64,000 bases of DNA from JACZWZ01 sp036478235 (GCA_036478235.1 JAZGDZ010000097.1:40092-104091); one strand, 5' to 3'. Shown: positions 9,249 to 17,161, counted from the stretch's first letter. The notes: a model not told the origin generated them from the sequence alone. Numbers and translations are program-made.

Positions 9249-9463
9249 TCAGGAGGCGGCCGTCACCGCGAGGCGCAGCTGTTCGAGTGTCGGCGATCCC
9301 TCGACGCCTCCTGCGGTGCGATAGACACGGCAGGAGAGGCCCACGGGAGCGTCGGGATCGGCGAACGGGTCGACCCCGTCTATGAGCACTGTCGGCGAGC
9401 CTCGAAAGCCGAGTTCGTCGGCGAGCTCTGGAGTGTCCTTCGCCGTCGGATCACTTCATCCAT
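9249..9463 (-). pseudogene. truncated thioredoxin-like gene of the organomercury cluster
   Basis: The reading frame from 9455 to 9249 encodes the C-terminal 68 residues of a small thioredoxin-fold protein often found beside merB in actinobacteria, with LGFRGSPTVLIDGVDPF and LSCRVYRT. It has no in-frame start codon: a stop lies at 9456-9458 and no ATG, GTG or TTG occurs before the GSPT motif. A perfectly placed ATG (9463) with GGGGAGG 6 nt upstream and its own promoter exists, but in another frame, where it would read into nonsense. The simplest reading is an internal deletion with frameshift that removed the N-terminal part, including the expected CxxC-type region. A sequencing error could restore the frame but would not restore the missing N-terminus. 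Confidence 0.65.
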
Positions 9464-9493
9464 GGGCTGCCTCCCCGGGAGAGTCGAGGCCCC

Positions 9494-9529
9494 ACTCGAC
9501 GGTAGGCCGTCGAGTCACGAGAGTGTCAA
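9494..9529 (-). promoter_or_regulatory. MerR-spaced promoter with overlapping palindrome
   Basis: On the minus strand TTGACA (9529-9524) and TACCGT (9504-9499) are separated by 19 bp, the over-long spacing typical of MerR-family activated promoters. A perfect inverted repeat, ACTCGACGG and CCGTCGAGT with a 4-nt centre (9494-9515), covers the -10. It drives the truncated thioredoxin-like gene. No merR gene is visible nearby; the ArsR-type regulator may act here instead. Confidence 0.5.
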
Positions 9530-9565
9530 GGGCTTCTCGACGTCTGTCCGTCGGTTGTCCGAACC

Positions 9566-9943
9566 TCAGTCGGCGGAGGGTCCCACCACGAGTCCGCCGA
9601 GCGCCGCCATCAGCGCGTCGAGTCGCTCGTCGACGATCGAGTAGTAGGACCATTTACCGCGCCGTTCTCGCTCGATGATTCCCGCATCGACCAGCGACTT
9701 GAGGTGGTGGCTGATCGTGGACTGGGCGAGATCGATGTGGCGCTCGACGTCGACGACACAGACCGGCTCTGCAGTGACGGACAACAGATGCAGCATGGCC
9801 ACCCGGTGTGGGTCTCCCAGCGCCTTGAAAGCCGAGGCGAGATCGGAGCTGCGCCCTGCATCGAGCGGTTCCACCCGAATGGCAGCGCATGCCGCGCCGT
9901 CGGGGTCGGTGCATTCGCATGTCATCTGTTGGGTTTGCGTCAC
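9566..9943 (-). CDS. ArsR/SmtB-family metal-responsive repressor
   Basis: Winged-helix dimeric repressor of about 125 residues. The core ALGDPHRVAMLHLL, the recognition helix region QSTISHHLKSLVDAG and the wing ERRGKWSYYSI are all family hallmarks. Possible metal ligands are the N-terminal CEC and the Cys in PVCVVDV, at the position of the ArsR/CadC alpha-3 site, although that site lacks the second Cys of the arsenic sensors. The GTG at 9943 is preferred because GGAGG lies 4 nt upstream and it leaves the operator at 9974 in the promoter region; an ATG at 9973 would add ten residues. Divergent from the split-barrel gene and merB, so mercury or an organomercurial is the likely inducer (inference). 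Confidence 0.85.
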   Translation of the reverse strand: MTQTQQMTCECTDPDGAACAAIRVEPLDAGRSSDLASAFKALGDPHRVAMLHLLSVTAEPVCVVDVERHIDLAQSTISHHLKSLVDAGIIERERRGKWSYYSIVDERLDALMAALGGLVVGPSAD

Positions 9944-9973
9944 ACCGCCTCCAACCCGGGAATGGATCGACAT

Positions 9974-10010
9974 GTGTCGATGGTTTCTCCCATCGACACT
10001 TTTCGATGGG
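9974..10010. promoter_or_regulatory. operator palindrome between arsR-type gene and merB unit
   Basis: GTGTCGATGG (9974-9983) and CCATCGACAC (9990-9999) are perfect 10-nt inverted arms around TTTCTC. A third half-site, TCGATGGG, follows at 10003-10010. The site lies between divergent starts at 9943 and 10023, the expected place for autoregulation and control of the mercury genes. Confidence 0.75.
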
Positions 10011-10022
10011 AGATTCTCTCAC

Positions 10023-10448
10023 ATGAAGCAACCGATGACCAAGGACGAATTGTTCCGGTTCCTCGACGAGCAGCCCCGCATCGGGAGGCTTGCCACCGTA
10101 TCGCTCGAGGGCGATCCGCATGTGGTGCCCGTGTGGTTCCGGACCGACGAGGGCCGGGTCCTCGTCCACACGATGGCGGCCATGCGGAAGGCTCGCAACG
10201 TGGCGGCCACCGGCCGCTTTGCGCTCACGGTCGACACCGACGAGTGGCCGTACCGCGGTGTGACGATGCGCGGTCCCGCCAGGGCTGTCGGCACAGAGGA
10301 GATGGACCACCGGTTTATCGAGGATCTTGCGGTGCGCTACCTGGGTGAGGAGCACCGACCGATGGGCCGCTACATGGCCGATCTCCCACAAGAACACGCC
10401 ACGCTGGTGCTCGAGCCCGAGTCCTGGCATGCCTTCGACTACAGCTAG
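10023..10448 (+). CDS. pyridoxamine 5'-phosphate oxidase-like split-barrel flavin/F420-binding protein
   Basis: 141 residues with the FMN/F420-binding split-barrel fold. Typical elements are the N-terminal helix DELFRFLDEQPRIGRLATV, the strand pair HVVPVWFRTDEGRVLVHT, the cofactor-contacting KARNVAATGRFALTVD and a C-terminal YMADLP segment. It is too short for true PdxH and fits the general F420- or flavin-dependent reductase/unknown class; the organism makes F420 (cofG, cofH at 58.6 kb). It directly follows the operator and lies 14 nt before merB, so the two are probably one inducible unit. A role in mercury or redox stress is plausible but unproven. Confidence 0.75.
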   Translation: MKQPMTKDELFRFLDEQPRIGRLATVSLEGDPHVVPVWFRTDEGRVLVHTMAAMRKARNVAATGRFALTVDTDEWPYRGVTMRGPARAVGTEEMDHRFIEDLAVRYLGEEHRPMGRYMADLPQEHATLVLEPESWHAFDYS

Positions 10449-10462
10449 AAAGGGAACCTCAA

Positions 10463-11170
10463 ATGACCACCACACCCCAGGAAACCGGCACGCACGAACT
10501 CGGCGGCGGCTGCTGCACGACCGCCGATCCCGGCGCCGTCGGCGGCGAAGCGCTCGAAGAGTTGCGCCGGGAGGACGAGACCCCGGCCGACGTCGCTGCC
10601 GTTCGTGCGGCGGGCTTCCGCCTGCTATTCGAGACCGGCCGGCCGGTCACCGTCGACGATCTCATCGACGCTACGGATGTCCCCGCGGCGCGAGTGACCA
10701 AGATCTTCGAATCGGTGCGCGCCCGCGGCCGGGTCGAGTTCGACGACCAGGACAGGCTGATAGGTATCGCCGGTCTCACCCTCACGCCGGGACGCCACGA
10801 GTTGCAGCTCGACGGCGCCACCCGCTGGACCTGGTGCGCCCTCGACGCCGTCGGGATCCTGGGGGCGCTCGGCGCCACCGGGACCGTCCGTTCGACCGAT
10901 CCCCAGACCGGGGCTGCGGTCGAGATTCCATTCGTGGAGGGGAGGGCCGACACCGACGCCCACCTGTTCATCCTCGACGGGTTCACCGAGGGAAACGTCC
11001 GCGAGGATTGGTGCCCCCGGGTGAATTTCTTCGCCAGCCGTGGCGCCGCCGAGCAGTGGATCGGTAAGCGCAACCTGCGAGGTGACATAGTTGCCGTCTC
11101 CGAGATCGTCGACGATGCCGCCTCGATGTGGCGTCCCGTCGTCGAACTCGATGCGCCTCAGGTCTGCTGA
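10463..11170 (+). CDS. merB: alkylmercury (organomercurial) lyase
   Basis: Cleaves the carbon-mercury bond of organomercurials to release Hg(II). The catalytic triad is intact: Cys125 and Asp128 in TWCALD and Cys184 in EDWCPRVNFFAS match Cys96, Asp99 and Cys159 of plasmid MerB. An N-terminal winged-helix-like region (residues 30-100) precedes the core, as in known MerB. 235 residues, near normal length. The extra N-terminal CC pair (residues 17-18) and a C-terminal Cys could help shuttle mercury. No mercuric reductase (merA) is visible in the window, so detoxification would need a distant merA or thiol buffering. AAAGGGA upstream can serve as ribosome binding site. Convergent with dapB. Confidence 0.9.
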   Translation: MTTTPQETGTHELGGGCCTTADPGAVGGEALEELRREDETPADVAAVRAAGFRLLFETGRPVTVDDLIDATDVPAARVTKIFESVRARGRVEFDDQDRLIGIAGLTLTPGRHELQLDGATRWTWCALDAVGILGALGATGTVRSTDPQTGAAVEIPFVEGRADTDAHLFILDGFTEGNVREDWCPRVNFFASRGAAEQWIGKRNLRGDIVAVSEIVDDAASMWRPVVELDAPQVC

Positions 11171-11207
11171 AGCACTTCGCCGGAAACTCAGCCCTGCCGG
11201 CACTCCG

Positions 11208-11960
11208 CTAGCGGCGTAGCGCCTCGTCGAGTCCGACGCTCACCCCACTGGTCGTTTCCACGTGGCGGATTGCCAGCAAGGCGCCGTCGACGAACGAGTC
11301 GTATGAGGTACCGGCATGTGTTATCGACAGTCGTTCGCCGCTCTTGCTGAAAGCCACTTCCTGAGCCGAGAGGGTCGCCTCCATCCGAAGCGAATGAATG
11401 CGGATTCCCTCGACCGAACCGCCGCGCGCTCCGGCGACAAGCTCGGACGACTCGTCGAAGGACGATCCGCCTGCGGCGGCGATCCGGGCCGCGGTCGCGA
11501 TCGAGGTGCCCGATGGAGCGTCCGGCTTGTCTTGGTGGTGACGTTCGATGATCTCGACGCCCGTGAAGTGGGGTGCCGCCAGTTCGGAGAACTGCATCAT
11601 GAGGACGGCCCCTATCGAGAAGTTGGGGACCACCAGGCACCCCGGGCCGTCGTCGTCCCAGAACGAACGGAGCTCGTCGAGGCGTTGCTCGGTGAACCCC
11701 GATGTGCCGACGACCGCGTGCAGTCCGGCCGCCCGCCAAGCGCGCAGGTTGTCCATGACCACGGTTGGCTCCGTTGCCTCGAAGAGCACCTCGCACTCCA
11801 CCTCGCTGTGTGACGAGGCGATCTCGATCCCGTCGAACCTTTCATCGCCCCGGGTCGGGTTGAACAGCGCGGTTATCTCCAGGTCCTCGCTGGCCGTGAT
11901 GCCACGGGCGACCGCGCTGGCCAGCCTGCCGGGAATGCCTGAGATCCCTACCCGTGTCAT
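11208..11960 (-). CDS. dapB: 4-hydroxy-tetrahydrodipicolinate reductase
   Basis: NAD(P)H-dependent reductase of the diaminopimelate/lysine pathway. The N-terminal Rossmann motif GISGIPG is a variant of the usual GxxGxxG. The catalytic signature ERHHQDKPDAPSGT with the paired His and the Lys is intact in the middle of the protein, and the length of 250 residues is normal. The ATG is at 11960. It stands alone on the minus strand, facing merB and backing onto the ncRNA 2 promoter region. No other lysine genes are in the window. Confidence 0.9.
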   Translation of the reverse strand: MTRVGISGIPGRLASAVARGITASEDLEITALFNPTRGDERFDGIEIASSHSEVECEVLFEATEPTVVMDNLRAWRAAGLHAVVGTSGFTEQRLDELRSFWDDDGPGCLVVPNFSIGAVLMMQFSELAAPHFTGVEIIERHHQDKPDAPSGTSIATAARIAAAGGSSFDESSELVAGARGGSVEGIRIHSLRMEATLSAQEVAFSKSGERLSITHAGTSYDSFVDGALLAIRHVETTSGVSVGLDEALRR

Positions 11961-12049
11961 CCGTTCTCCGATCGCGCTCCGGTCACTCTATGGCGCAGGT
12001 ACCGCGCAGTGATATTCGACCGCTCCAACTCGCGAAAACTGCATTTGAA

Positions 12050-12105
12050 ACGCGAAATCTCGGTATCGCCTCGACTTGCACTTCACCGTCGGGAAGTCGT
12101 AGATT
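12050..12105 (+). promoter_or_regulatory. promoter of candidate ncRNA 2, with shared upstream box
   Basis: ACGCGAAATCT (12050-12060), 15 nt, TTGCAC (12076-12081), an 18-nt spacer and TAGATT (12100-12105). The box and its distance to the -35 are identical to those at 8779. Confidence 0.65.
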
Positions 12106-12111
12106 GCAATT

Positions 12112-12353
12112 GTCATCGAAGCGATTCGGTGGCGACCGAAGAAGTCGGCAACGGCTTCGGAGGCGGGTTCCGACCTCGCTCCCTTCGGGGAGGGGCGCCC
12201 AAGCCGAAAGGCGGAAGGCGGTCGCCGGATCCAGACCATGACATCGGGCTCGTTCCGAGGTCTAGGCATCGGGGTAATTGCAAGGTTACTTCGTACGAGG
12301 AACCCCGAGAGGGCGAGGGCTCCGGCCCGGACTTTCTCGGGGTTTCCTCTTTT
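12112..12353 (+). ncRNA. candidate structured ncRNA 2
   Basis: About 240 nt between a promoter and a strong intrinsic terminator, without a credible reading frame. Predicted by eye: TTCGGT/ACCGAA around 12125, GAAGTC/GGCTTC near 12141, CTCCC-TTCG-GGGAG near 12178, GCC-GAAA-GGC near 12203, AGACC/GGTCT across 12233-12262, and GTAA/TTAC near 12274. The tetraloops and compact stems resemble those of ncRNA 1, and both contain GGTCGCCGGA, but the two do not align overall. It is transcribed towards the PH-domain gene, but the terminator lies 500 nt before that start. The family is unknown. Confidence 0.55.
12297..12353 (+). terminator. intrinsic terminator of ncRNA 2
   Basis: GAGGAACCCCGAGA (12297-12310) pairs with TCTCGGGGTTTCCTC (12335-12349) with one bulged base, followed by TTTT. 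A convincing Rho-independent terminator. Confidence 0.8.
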
Positions 12354-12478
12354 CTCCCCGGCGGGTCCCCTGCACCCCGCCTCCTCCGCAGCGTGGGGCC
12401 CCTGCCCCACGGCGGCCGTGTTTTCTCCCGGGCGGGTTCCCCGCAGCCGACCCTCGCTCGGCGCGATCAGTAATTAGA

Positions 12479-12611
12479 GATCAGCCATTGGAGCGACCTG
12501 CGGTCGGCGATCCTCGCTTCGCTCGGTGCGATCGCCCGGCGAGCACAGCGAGCCGACGACCCGAATCCGATTGCCCGGCGAGCGCAGCGAGCCGATCGCC
12601 ACGGCTCTCGG
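12479..12611 (+). repeat. 133-bp direct repeat, copy A
   Basis: Differs from copy B at 12701-12833 by a single base. Internally it carries alternating GCGAGC and GCTCGC-type boxes. Similarity extends about 65 bp further left (from 12413), though less exactly, and its opening motif TTTCTCCC(C/G)GGCGGG also appears at 12351. On the opposite strand it reads as an open frame, which is an artefact. Confidence 0.9.
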
Positions 12612-12700
12612 CTACTGGTGACTGGTGACCGGTGACTGACCCCGGCCGTGTTTTCTCCCCGGCGGGTCCCCTGTAGCCGAGCTTCGCTCGGAGAAATAGC

Positions 12701-12833
12701 GATCAGCCATTGGAGCGACCTGCGGTCGGCGATCCTCGCTTCGCTCGGTGCGATCGCCCGGCGAGCACAGCGAGCCGACGACCCGAATCCGATTGCCCGG
12801 TGAGCGCAGCGAGCCGATCGCCACGGCTCTCGG
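12701..12833 (+). repeat. 133-bp direct repeat, copy B
   Basis: Second copy, 222 bp downstream of copy A, ending 27 bp before the PH-domain gene. Between the copies is a short ACTGGTG heptamer run at 12614-12640. Confidence 0.9.
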
Positions 12834-12860
12834 CCAAGGGCCAATGGCTATCGTCTCTTC

Positions 12861-13478
12861 ATGGCCTACCCCCGCAGATTGCTCACCGGCGGCGAGTCGG
12901 TGGTTCGCGAGTTTCGGCCGCACTGGCGCCTCCTCGTCATCCCGGTGTCATGGGCGCTGGTCGGGATCGCCGCCATCGTCGCCACCTGGGGGGTGGCGCC
13001 GGACAATGAGCCGTTCGACTGGATAGTGACCGGCGCGGTCGTGCTCGCCTCGCTCCGGCTGGTGTTCTACCCATTCATCTCGTGGTGGTTCACGTCCTAC
13101 GTCCTCACCAACGAGCGGCTCATCCGTCGTAGCGGAATCCTGTCCCGGGCCGGACTGGAGATCCCGCTGGAGAACATCAACGACATTCGCTTCACCCAGA
13201 CGATCCTCGAGAGGGTGCTGCGCAGCGGCGACGTGTTGGTGGAATCCGCCGGCGAAAAGGGACAGTCGCGCTTTTCGGACATCCCGACGCCGGAAGACTT
13301 CCACAGCCTCATCTACAAGGTGCGCGAGGTGCGCGCTCGCGATCTTGCCGAGGGCGGGGGCGCCGAGGGATCCGACGGTGTGTCCAAGCTGGAACGCCTC
13401 GGACGGCTCCTCAGGGAGGGGCTCATCACTCAGGAGGAGTACGACTCCAAGAAGCACGCCTTCCTCGACGAGATCTGA
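12861..13478 (+). CDS. bacterial PH-domain membrane protein with C-terminal SHOCT domain
   Basis: 205 residues. Two hydrophobic helices (about residues 25-45 and 50-75) anchor it in the membrane. A YdbS/DUF304-type pleckstrin-homology fold follows, with the typical TSYVLTNERLIRRSGILSR and IPLENINDI. The C-terminus, KLERLGRLLREGLITQEEY, is a SHOCT domain, a short helical module found at the ends of many bacterial proteins. Function of this family is unknown, perhaps membrane stress or envelope organisation. The ATG is at 12861, directly behind the 133-bp repeat. Probably monocistronic with the ligase gene 32 nt downstream. Confidence 0.8.
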   Translation: MAYPRRLLTGGESVVREFRPHWRLLVIPVSWALVGIAAIVATWGVAPDNEPFDWIVTGAVVLASLRLVFYPFISWWFTSYVLTNERLIRRSGILSRAGLEIPLENINDIRFTQTILERVLRSGDVLVESAGEKGQSRFSDIPTPEDFHSLIYKVREVRARDLAEGGGAEGSDGVSKLERLGRLLREGLITQEEYDSKKHAFLDEI

Positions 13479-13509
13479 TCGGTAGGGTGCCCGGGCTGGA
13501 GGTGCCGCC

Positions 13510-15135
13510 GTGCCGCACATGATGGATGACTTCCCCCTGCTGTTGTCCACCCTCTACGACCGCGCCGTCCTTCTCCACCCGGAGCGGGAGATCGTCTCGG
13601 TGGAGCACGACCGGTCGATCGTGCGCACCAATTACGGCGAAACCGACGGCCGGATCCGGCGGCTCGCCGGTGCGCTGCGAGATGACTTGGGTGTATCCCA
13701 GGGCGAGGCGGTGGCGACGTTCGCCTGGAACAACCGGCGCCATCACGAGATCTACTGGGCGACGGCCAACACCGGGCGGATCTGTCACACGCTCAACATC
13801 CGGCTCTTTCCGGACCAATTGACCTTCATCGTGGATCACGCAGGCGACAAGGTGGTCTTCGTCGATCCGGACCTCGTTCCTCTGGTGGAGCGGTTCGCCG
13901 ACAGGGTGGACTGTGTCGAGACCTACGTCGTGATGGGGGATTCGGTTCCGACCACCTCACTGACCAACGCCATCGCCTACGAGGACCTCATCGCCGCCGC
14001 CGCTCCCTGGGGAGATTGGCCGATGCTCGACGAGCGGTCGCCGATGATGCTGTGCTACACGTCCGGAACGACCGGCAACCCGAAGGGGGTCGCCTACACC
14101 CAGCGCTCCACCTATCTGCACACGATCAGCAATCTCGCCGCGCGGCCGTTGCATCCCACCGACACGATGCTCCCGGTGGTTCCGATGTTCCACGCCGCCG
14201 CCTGGGGCTACCCGTTCATGGCGACGACCGCCGGGTCCAGGATCGTCTACCCGGGGCCCGAAATGACCCCCGAAGGGCTCGTTCGCCTGTTCGAGCAGGA
14301 GCGGGTCACCTTCTCAGCCGGGGTGCCCACGATCTGGATCGGGATCCAGCAGTACCTGATGGAGCACCCCGAGGCGGATATCAGTTCGATCGACACGTTC
14401 CTCTGCGGCGGCTCGGCGGTACCCCGGGCTCTCATCGAGTGGTTCGCGACCGAGCGCGACATCCTCATACTCCAGGGGTGGGGAATGACGGAGACCAATC
14501 CCATCGCATCGATCGCCATGCTCAAGCCGGAACACGAGGAGCTGGATCTCGACGAGCGGCTCGACCGGCTCGAGACAGCCGGTGTCCCGGTGGCCGGGCT
14601 CCAGGTCAAGATCGTCGACGAGTCGGGTGACGAACTGCCGTGGGACGGCGCGGCCTTCGGTGAGCTGCTGATTCGTGGTCCCTGGATCGCCGCCGAGTAC
14701 TACCGGAATCCACGCACCTCGGAGTCGTTCAGTGACGGCTGGCTGCGGACGGGCGACGTGTGCAAGATCACGCCCGAGGGGTACATCGTCATCACGGACC
14801 GGGCCAAGGACGTGATCAAGTCGGGCGGGGAGTGGATCTCCTCCCTCGACCTGGAGCGGGAGTTGATGGCTCATCCCGCGGTCGCCGAGGCGGCTGTGAT
14901 CGGGGTCAAGCACGTCAGATGGCAGGAGCGGCCTCTGGCGGTCGTTGTCAGGCGCCCCGGGATGGATGTGACGGCCGACGAACTGCTCGAGCACCTCGGC
15001 CACCGGGTCGTCAAGTGGTGGCTTCCCGACGTCATCGACTTTGTCGAGGAGCTGCCCAAGACGGGCACAGGGAAGTTCGACAAGAAGGTCGTGCGGGAAC
15101 GGTACGCGGAGATGCTGCTCGATGATGATGCCTGA
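13510..15135 (+). CDS. fatty acyl-CoA ligase (medium/long chain, AlkK/FadD-like)
   Basis: Activates a carboxylic acid through an acyl-adenylate to its CoA thioester. The AMP-binding P-loop is YTSGTTGNPKGV near residue 180, the A5 motif is GWGMTET, and the C-terminal DGWLRTGDV and DRAKDVIKSGGEWIS motifs are intact, as is the KTGTGKFDK lysine motif. 541 residues. The GTG at 13510 is supported by GGAGG 7 nt upstream; ATGs at 13519 and 13522 are alternatives. The stop overlaps the start of the YbaK-type gene by 14 nt. Substrate chain length cannot be read from sequence; AlkK-like enzymes prefer medium-chain acids. Confidence 0.9.
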   Translation: MPHMMDDFPLLLSTLYDRAVLLHPEREIVSVEHDRSIVRTNYGETDGRIRRLAGALRDDLGVSQGEAVATFAWNNRRHHEIYWATANTGRICHTLNIRLFPDQLTFIVDHAGDKVVFVDPDLVPLVERFADRVDCVETYVVMGDSVPTTSLTNAIAYEDLIAAAAPWGDWPMLDERSPMMLCYTSGTTGNPKGVAYTQRSTYLHTISNLAARPLHPTDTMLPVVPMFHAAAWGYPFMATTAGSRIVYPGPEMTPEGLVRLFEQERVTFSAGVPTIWIGIQQYLMEHPEADISSIDTFLCGGSAVPRALIEWFATERDILILQGWGMTETNPIASIAMLKPEHEELDLDERLDRLETAGVPVAGLQVKIVDESGDELPWDGAAFGELLIRGPWIAAEYYRNPRTSESFSDGWLRTGDVCKITPEGYIVITDRAKDVIKSGGEWISSLDLERELMAHPAVAEAAVIGVKHVRWQERPLAVVVRRPGMDVTADELLEHLGHRVVKWWLPDVIDFVEELPKTGTGKFDKKVVRERYAEMLLDDDA

Positions 15136-15589
15136 CACGCCTGCGACGCGGGAGGTCGCCGCCTCGGGCCTCGAGCATCGGGTCGTCGCCTACGGCGAGG
15201 TCTCCAGCCTCGAAGAGGCCGCGGAGAAGCGTGGCGTTCCGGTGCACAAGGTGATGAAGTCGCTCGTCGTGCGCACCGACCCCGACGAGTTCGTCATGGT
15301 GATCGTCCCCGGTGACCGGGTCATCGACTGGCCCCGGCTTCGAAAAGTGGTGGGGTCTTCGCGGATGTCGCTGGCTCCCGCTGAGAAGGCGCTGGCGGTG
15401 ACCGGCTACCCGAGCGGCGCCATCACTCCGTTCGGGTCGAAGCGGTCGCTTCCGGTGATCCTCGACGCCTCCGCCGAAGGCGAGATCTCGCTGGGTGGTG
15501 GAGCCCACGGGGTGTCGATCCATCTGGATACGGAGGACCTCGTCGCCCACACCGGGGCCACTGTCGCCCAGGTGACCAAGCCGCGCTAG
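15122..15589 (+). CDS. ybaK: Cys-tRNA(Pro)/aminoacyl-tRNA deacylase, YbaK family
   Basis: Editing hydrolase that removes mischarged amino acid, typically Cys from tRNA(Pro). The family core is visible: VHKVMKSLVVR with the conserved Lys, IVPGDRVIDWPRL, the GYPSGAITPFG loop and a closing SLGGGAHGVSI. 155 residues, normal. Three ATGs in tandem (15122, 15125, 15128) overlap the end of the acyl-CoA ligase gene; the first is reported. EbsC would be another name for the same family. A perfect hairpin 40 nt after the stop probably ends this transcript. Confidence 0.85.
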   Translation: MMMPDTPATREVAASGLEHRVVAYGEVSSLEEAAEKRGVPVHKVMKSLVVRTDPDEFVMVIVPGDRVIDWPRLRKVVGSSRMSLAPAEKALAVTGYPSGAITPFGSKRSLPVILDASAEGEISLGGGAHGVSIHLDTEDLVAHTGATVAQVTKPR

Positions 15590-15628
15590 CAAGAGGCTTC
15601 AGTCTTCGAGGCCGGTCCTTTACGTAGG

Positions 15629-15654
15629 AGATCAGGGCCTTTGGGCCCTGATCT
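15629..15654 (+). terminator. hairpin after ybaK
   Basis: AGATCAGGGCC and GGCCCTGATCT form a perfect 11-bp stem around TTTG. There is no T-run, so it could also be an mRNA-stabilising hairpin. Confidence 0.5.
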
Positions 15655-15694
15655 GGAGTCCTCCGGTAGTGCGGACTCGGGGTAACTTCGCGAC

Positions 15695-17161
15695 ATGAAG
15701 GTTCTGGTGAGCGGGGCCACCGGCTACATCGGCGGCCGCCTCGTCCCCCGTCTCCTCGAGGGCGGGTTCGAAGTGCGTTGCATGACTCGGGATCCGGAGC
15801 AACTGGCGCTGGACCCCTGGCGGAACGAGGTCGAGGTGGTGAGGGCGGATGCGCTCGATCGAGCCGCACTCGCGCCGGCGCTGCGGGGATGCGATGCCGC
15901 CTACTACCTGATCCATTCGATGGGAGGCGGGCGCGGCGACTTTGCCGAGACCGATCGGCGGGCGGCAGAGAACTTCCGCGACGCCGCCGACGCCGTCGGA
16001 CTGAAGCGATTGGTCTTCCTGGGCGGTCTTGGTTCCGATCGGGAGGACCTCTCGGAGCACCTGGCCAGTCGCCATGAGGTGGGACAGGTGCTTCGCTCTG
16101 GTCGCACCCCGGTCACGGCGCTGAGGGCGGCGGTGATCATCGGGTCCGGCTCGATATCGTTCGAAATGATCCGGCACCTCACCGAGGTGCTCCCGATCAT
16201 GATGCGGCCGCGCTGGGTCAGGGCGAAGTGCCAGCCGATCGGCATCCGCAACGTCCTGGCGATCCTGGTCTCCGTCCTGGACGACCCCGAGCCCGTCGAC
16301 CGGATCTACGACATCGGCGGGCCCGACATCCTCACCTATCAAGAGATGATGCAGGTGTACGCCGACGTGGCCGGCCTGCGCAAGCGCATTGTCATCCCGC
16401 TGCCCATCTTCAGCTCGTGGCTGTCGTCGCTCTTCGTCGGGCTGGCCACGCCGCTGCCTGCGGCGATGGCCCGACCCCTCATCGACAGCGTGTCACACGA
16501 TGTCGTGGTCAACAATCCGTCACCTCCGGGGTTCGACCCATCCGACCTGCTCACGTATCGCGTGTCTGTGGAACTGGCGCTGACTCGTATCTTGCGTGCC
16601 GAAGTTGAAACCCGCTGGTCGGACGCCGGGTCCACGCCGTCGGCGCCGATGCCGCACGATCCAGCCTGGTCGGGAGCCAAGATGTACGTCGATCGCCGCG
16701 TCGTCTCCTCGTCGGCGCCGCCCGACGACCTGCTGTGGGCGGTGGCCCGGGTCGGCGGCGACGTCGGCTACTACTCGATGAACTGGGCCTGGCGGCTGCG
16801 GGGCTGGTTCGACCGGCTGGTCGGCGGGGTCGGGCTGCGGCGCGGCCGGCGCGATCCCGAGGAGCTGCGGCCCGGAGAGGCGCTCGACTTCTTTCGGGTG
16901 GTCGAGATGGTTCCCGATCGGCGCCGGCTGACTCTGCAGGCCGAGATGAAGGTGCCGGGCACTGCATGGCTGGCGTGGTCGGTCGAGCCGACGGAAGCCG
17001 GCAGCCGGCTCATCCAGGCCGCCCGCTTTGCGCCGCGCGGCCTCTTCGGGAGGCTCTACTGGCATGTGTTGCTCCCGTTCCACGCCCCGATCTTCAAGCG
17101 GATGGCGAGAAACATGGCGAAGACCGCCGAGAAGCGGGATCGGAGCCAGTCGCGGGTTTGA
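15695..17161 (+). CDS. NAD(P)-binding oxidoreductase/epimerase-like protein with DUF2867 C-terminus
   Basis: 488 residues in two parts. The first 300 residues form an atypical short-chain/NmrA-like Rossmann domain: VSGATGYIGGRLVPRLL at the N-terminus, then YYLIHSMGGG and LKRLVFLGGLG. The second part, from about residue 320, is the DUF2867 domain seen in YbjT-type proteins, with LLWAVARVGGDVGYYSMNWAWRLRG and LEALDFFRVVEM-like text (GEALDFFRVVEM), ending in RMARNMAK. This two-domain layout is common in actinobacteria and proteobacteria; the reaction is unknown. ATG at 15695. Stands alone between two hairpins. Confidence 0.8.
   Translation: MKVLVSGATGYIGGRLVPRLLEGGFEVRCMTRDPEQLALDPWRNEVEVVRADALDRAALAPALRGCDAAYYLIHSMGGGRGDFAETDRRAAENFRDAADAVGLKRLVFLGGLGSDREDLSEHLASRHEVGQVLRSGRTPVTALRAAVIIGSGSISFEMIRHLTEVLPIMMRPRWVRAKCQPIGIRNVLAILVSVLDDPEPVDRIYDIGGPDILTYQEMMQVYADVAGLRKRIVIPLPIFSSWLSSLFVGLATPLPAAMARPLIDSVSHDVVVNNPSPPGFDPSDLLTYRVSVELALTRILRAEVETRWSDAGSTPSAPMPHDPAWSGAKMYVDRRVVSSSAPPDDLLWAVARVGGDVGYYSMNWAWRLRGWFDRLVGGVGLRRGRRDPEELRPGEALDFFRVVEMVPDRRRLTLQAEMKVPGTAWLAWSVEPTEAGSRLIQAARFAPRGLFGRLYWHVLLPFHAPIFKRMARNMAKTAEKRDRSQSRV

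Noticed and set aside
12467..12844. Minus-strand frame with internally repeated protein sequence
   Set aside because: The repetition comes from the 133-bp DNA repeat; no start signal and no family resemblance.
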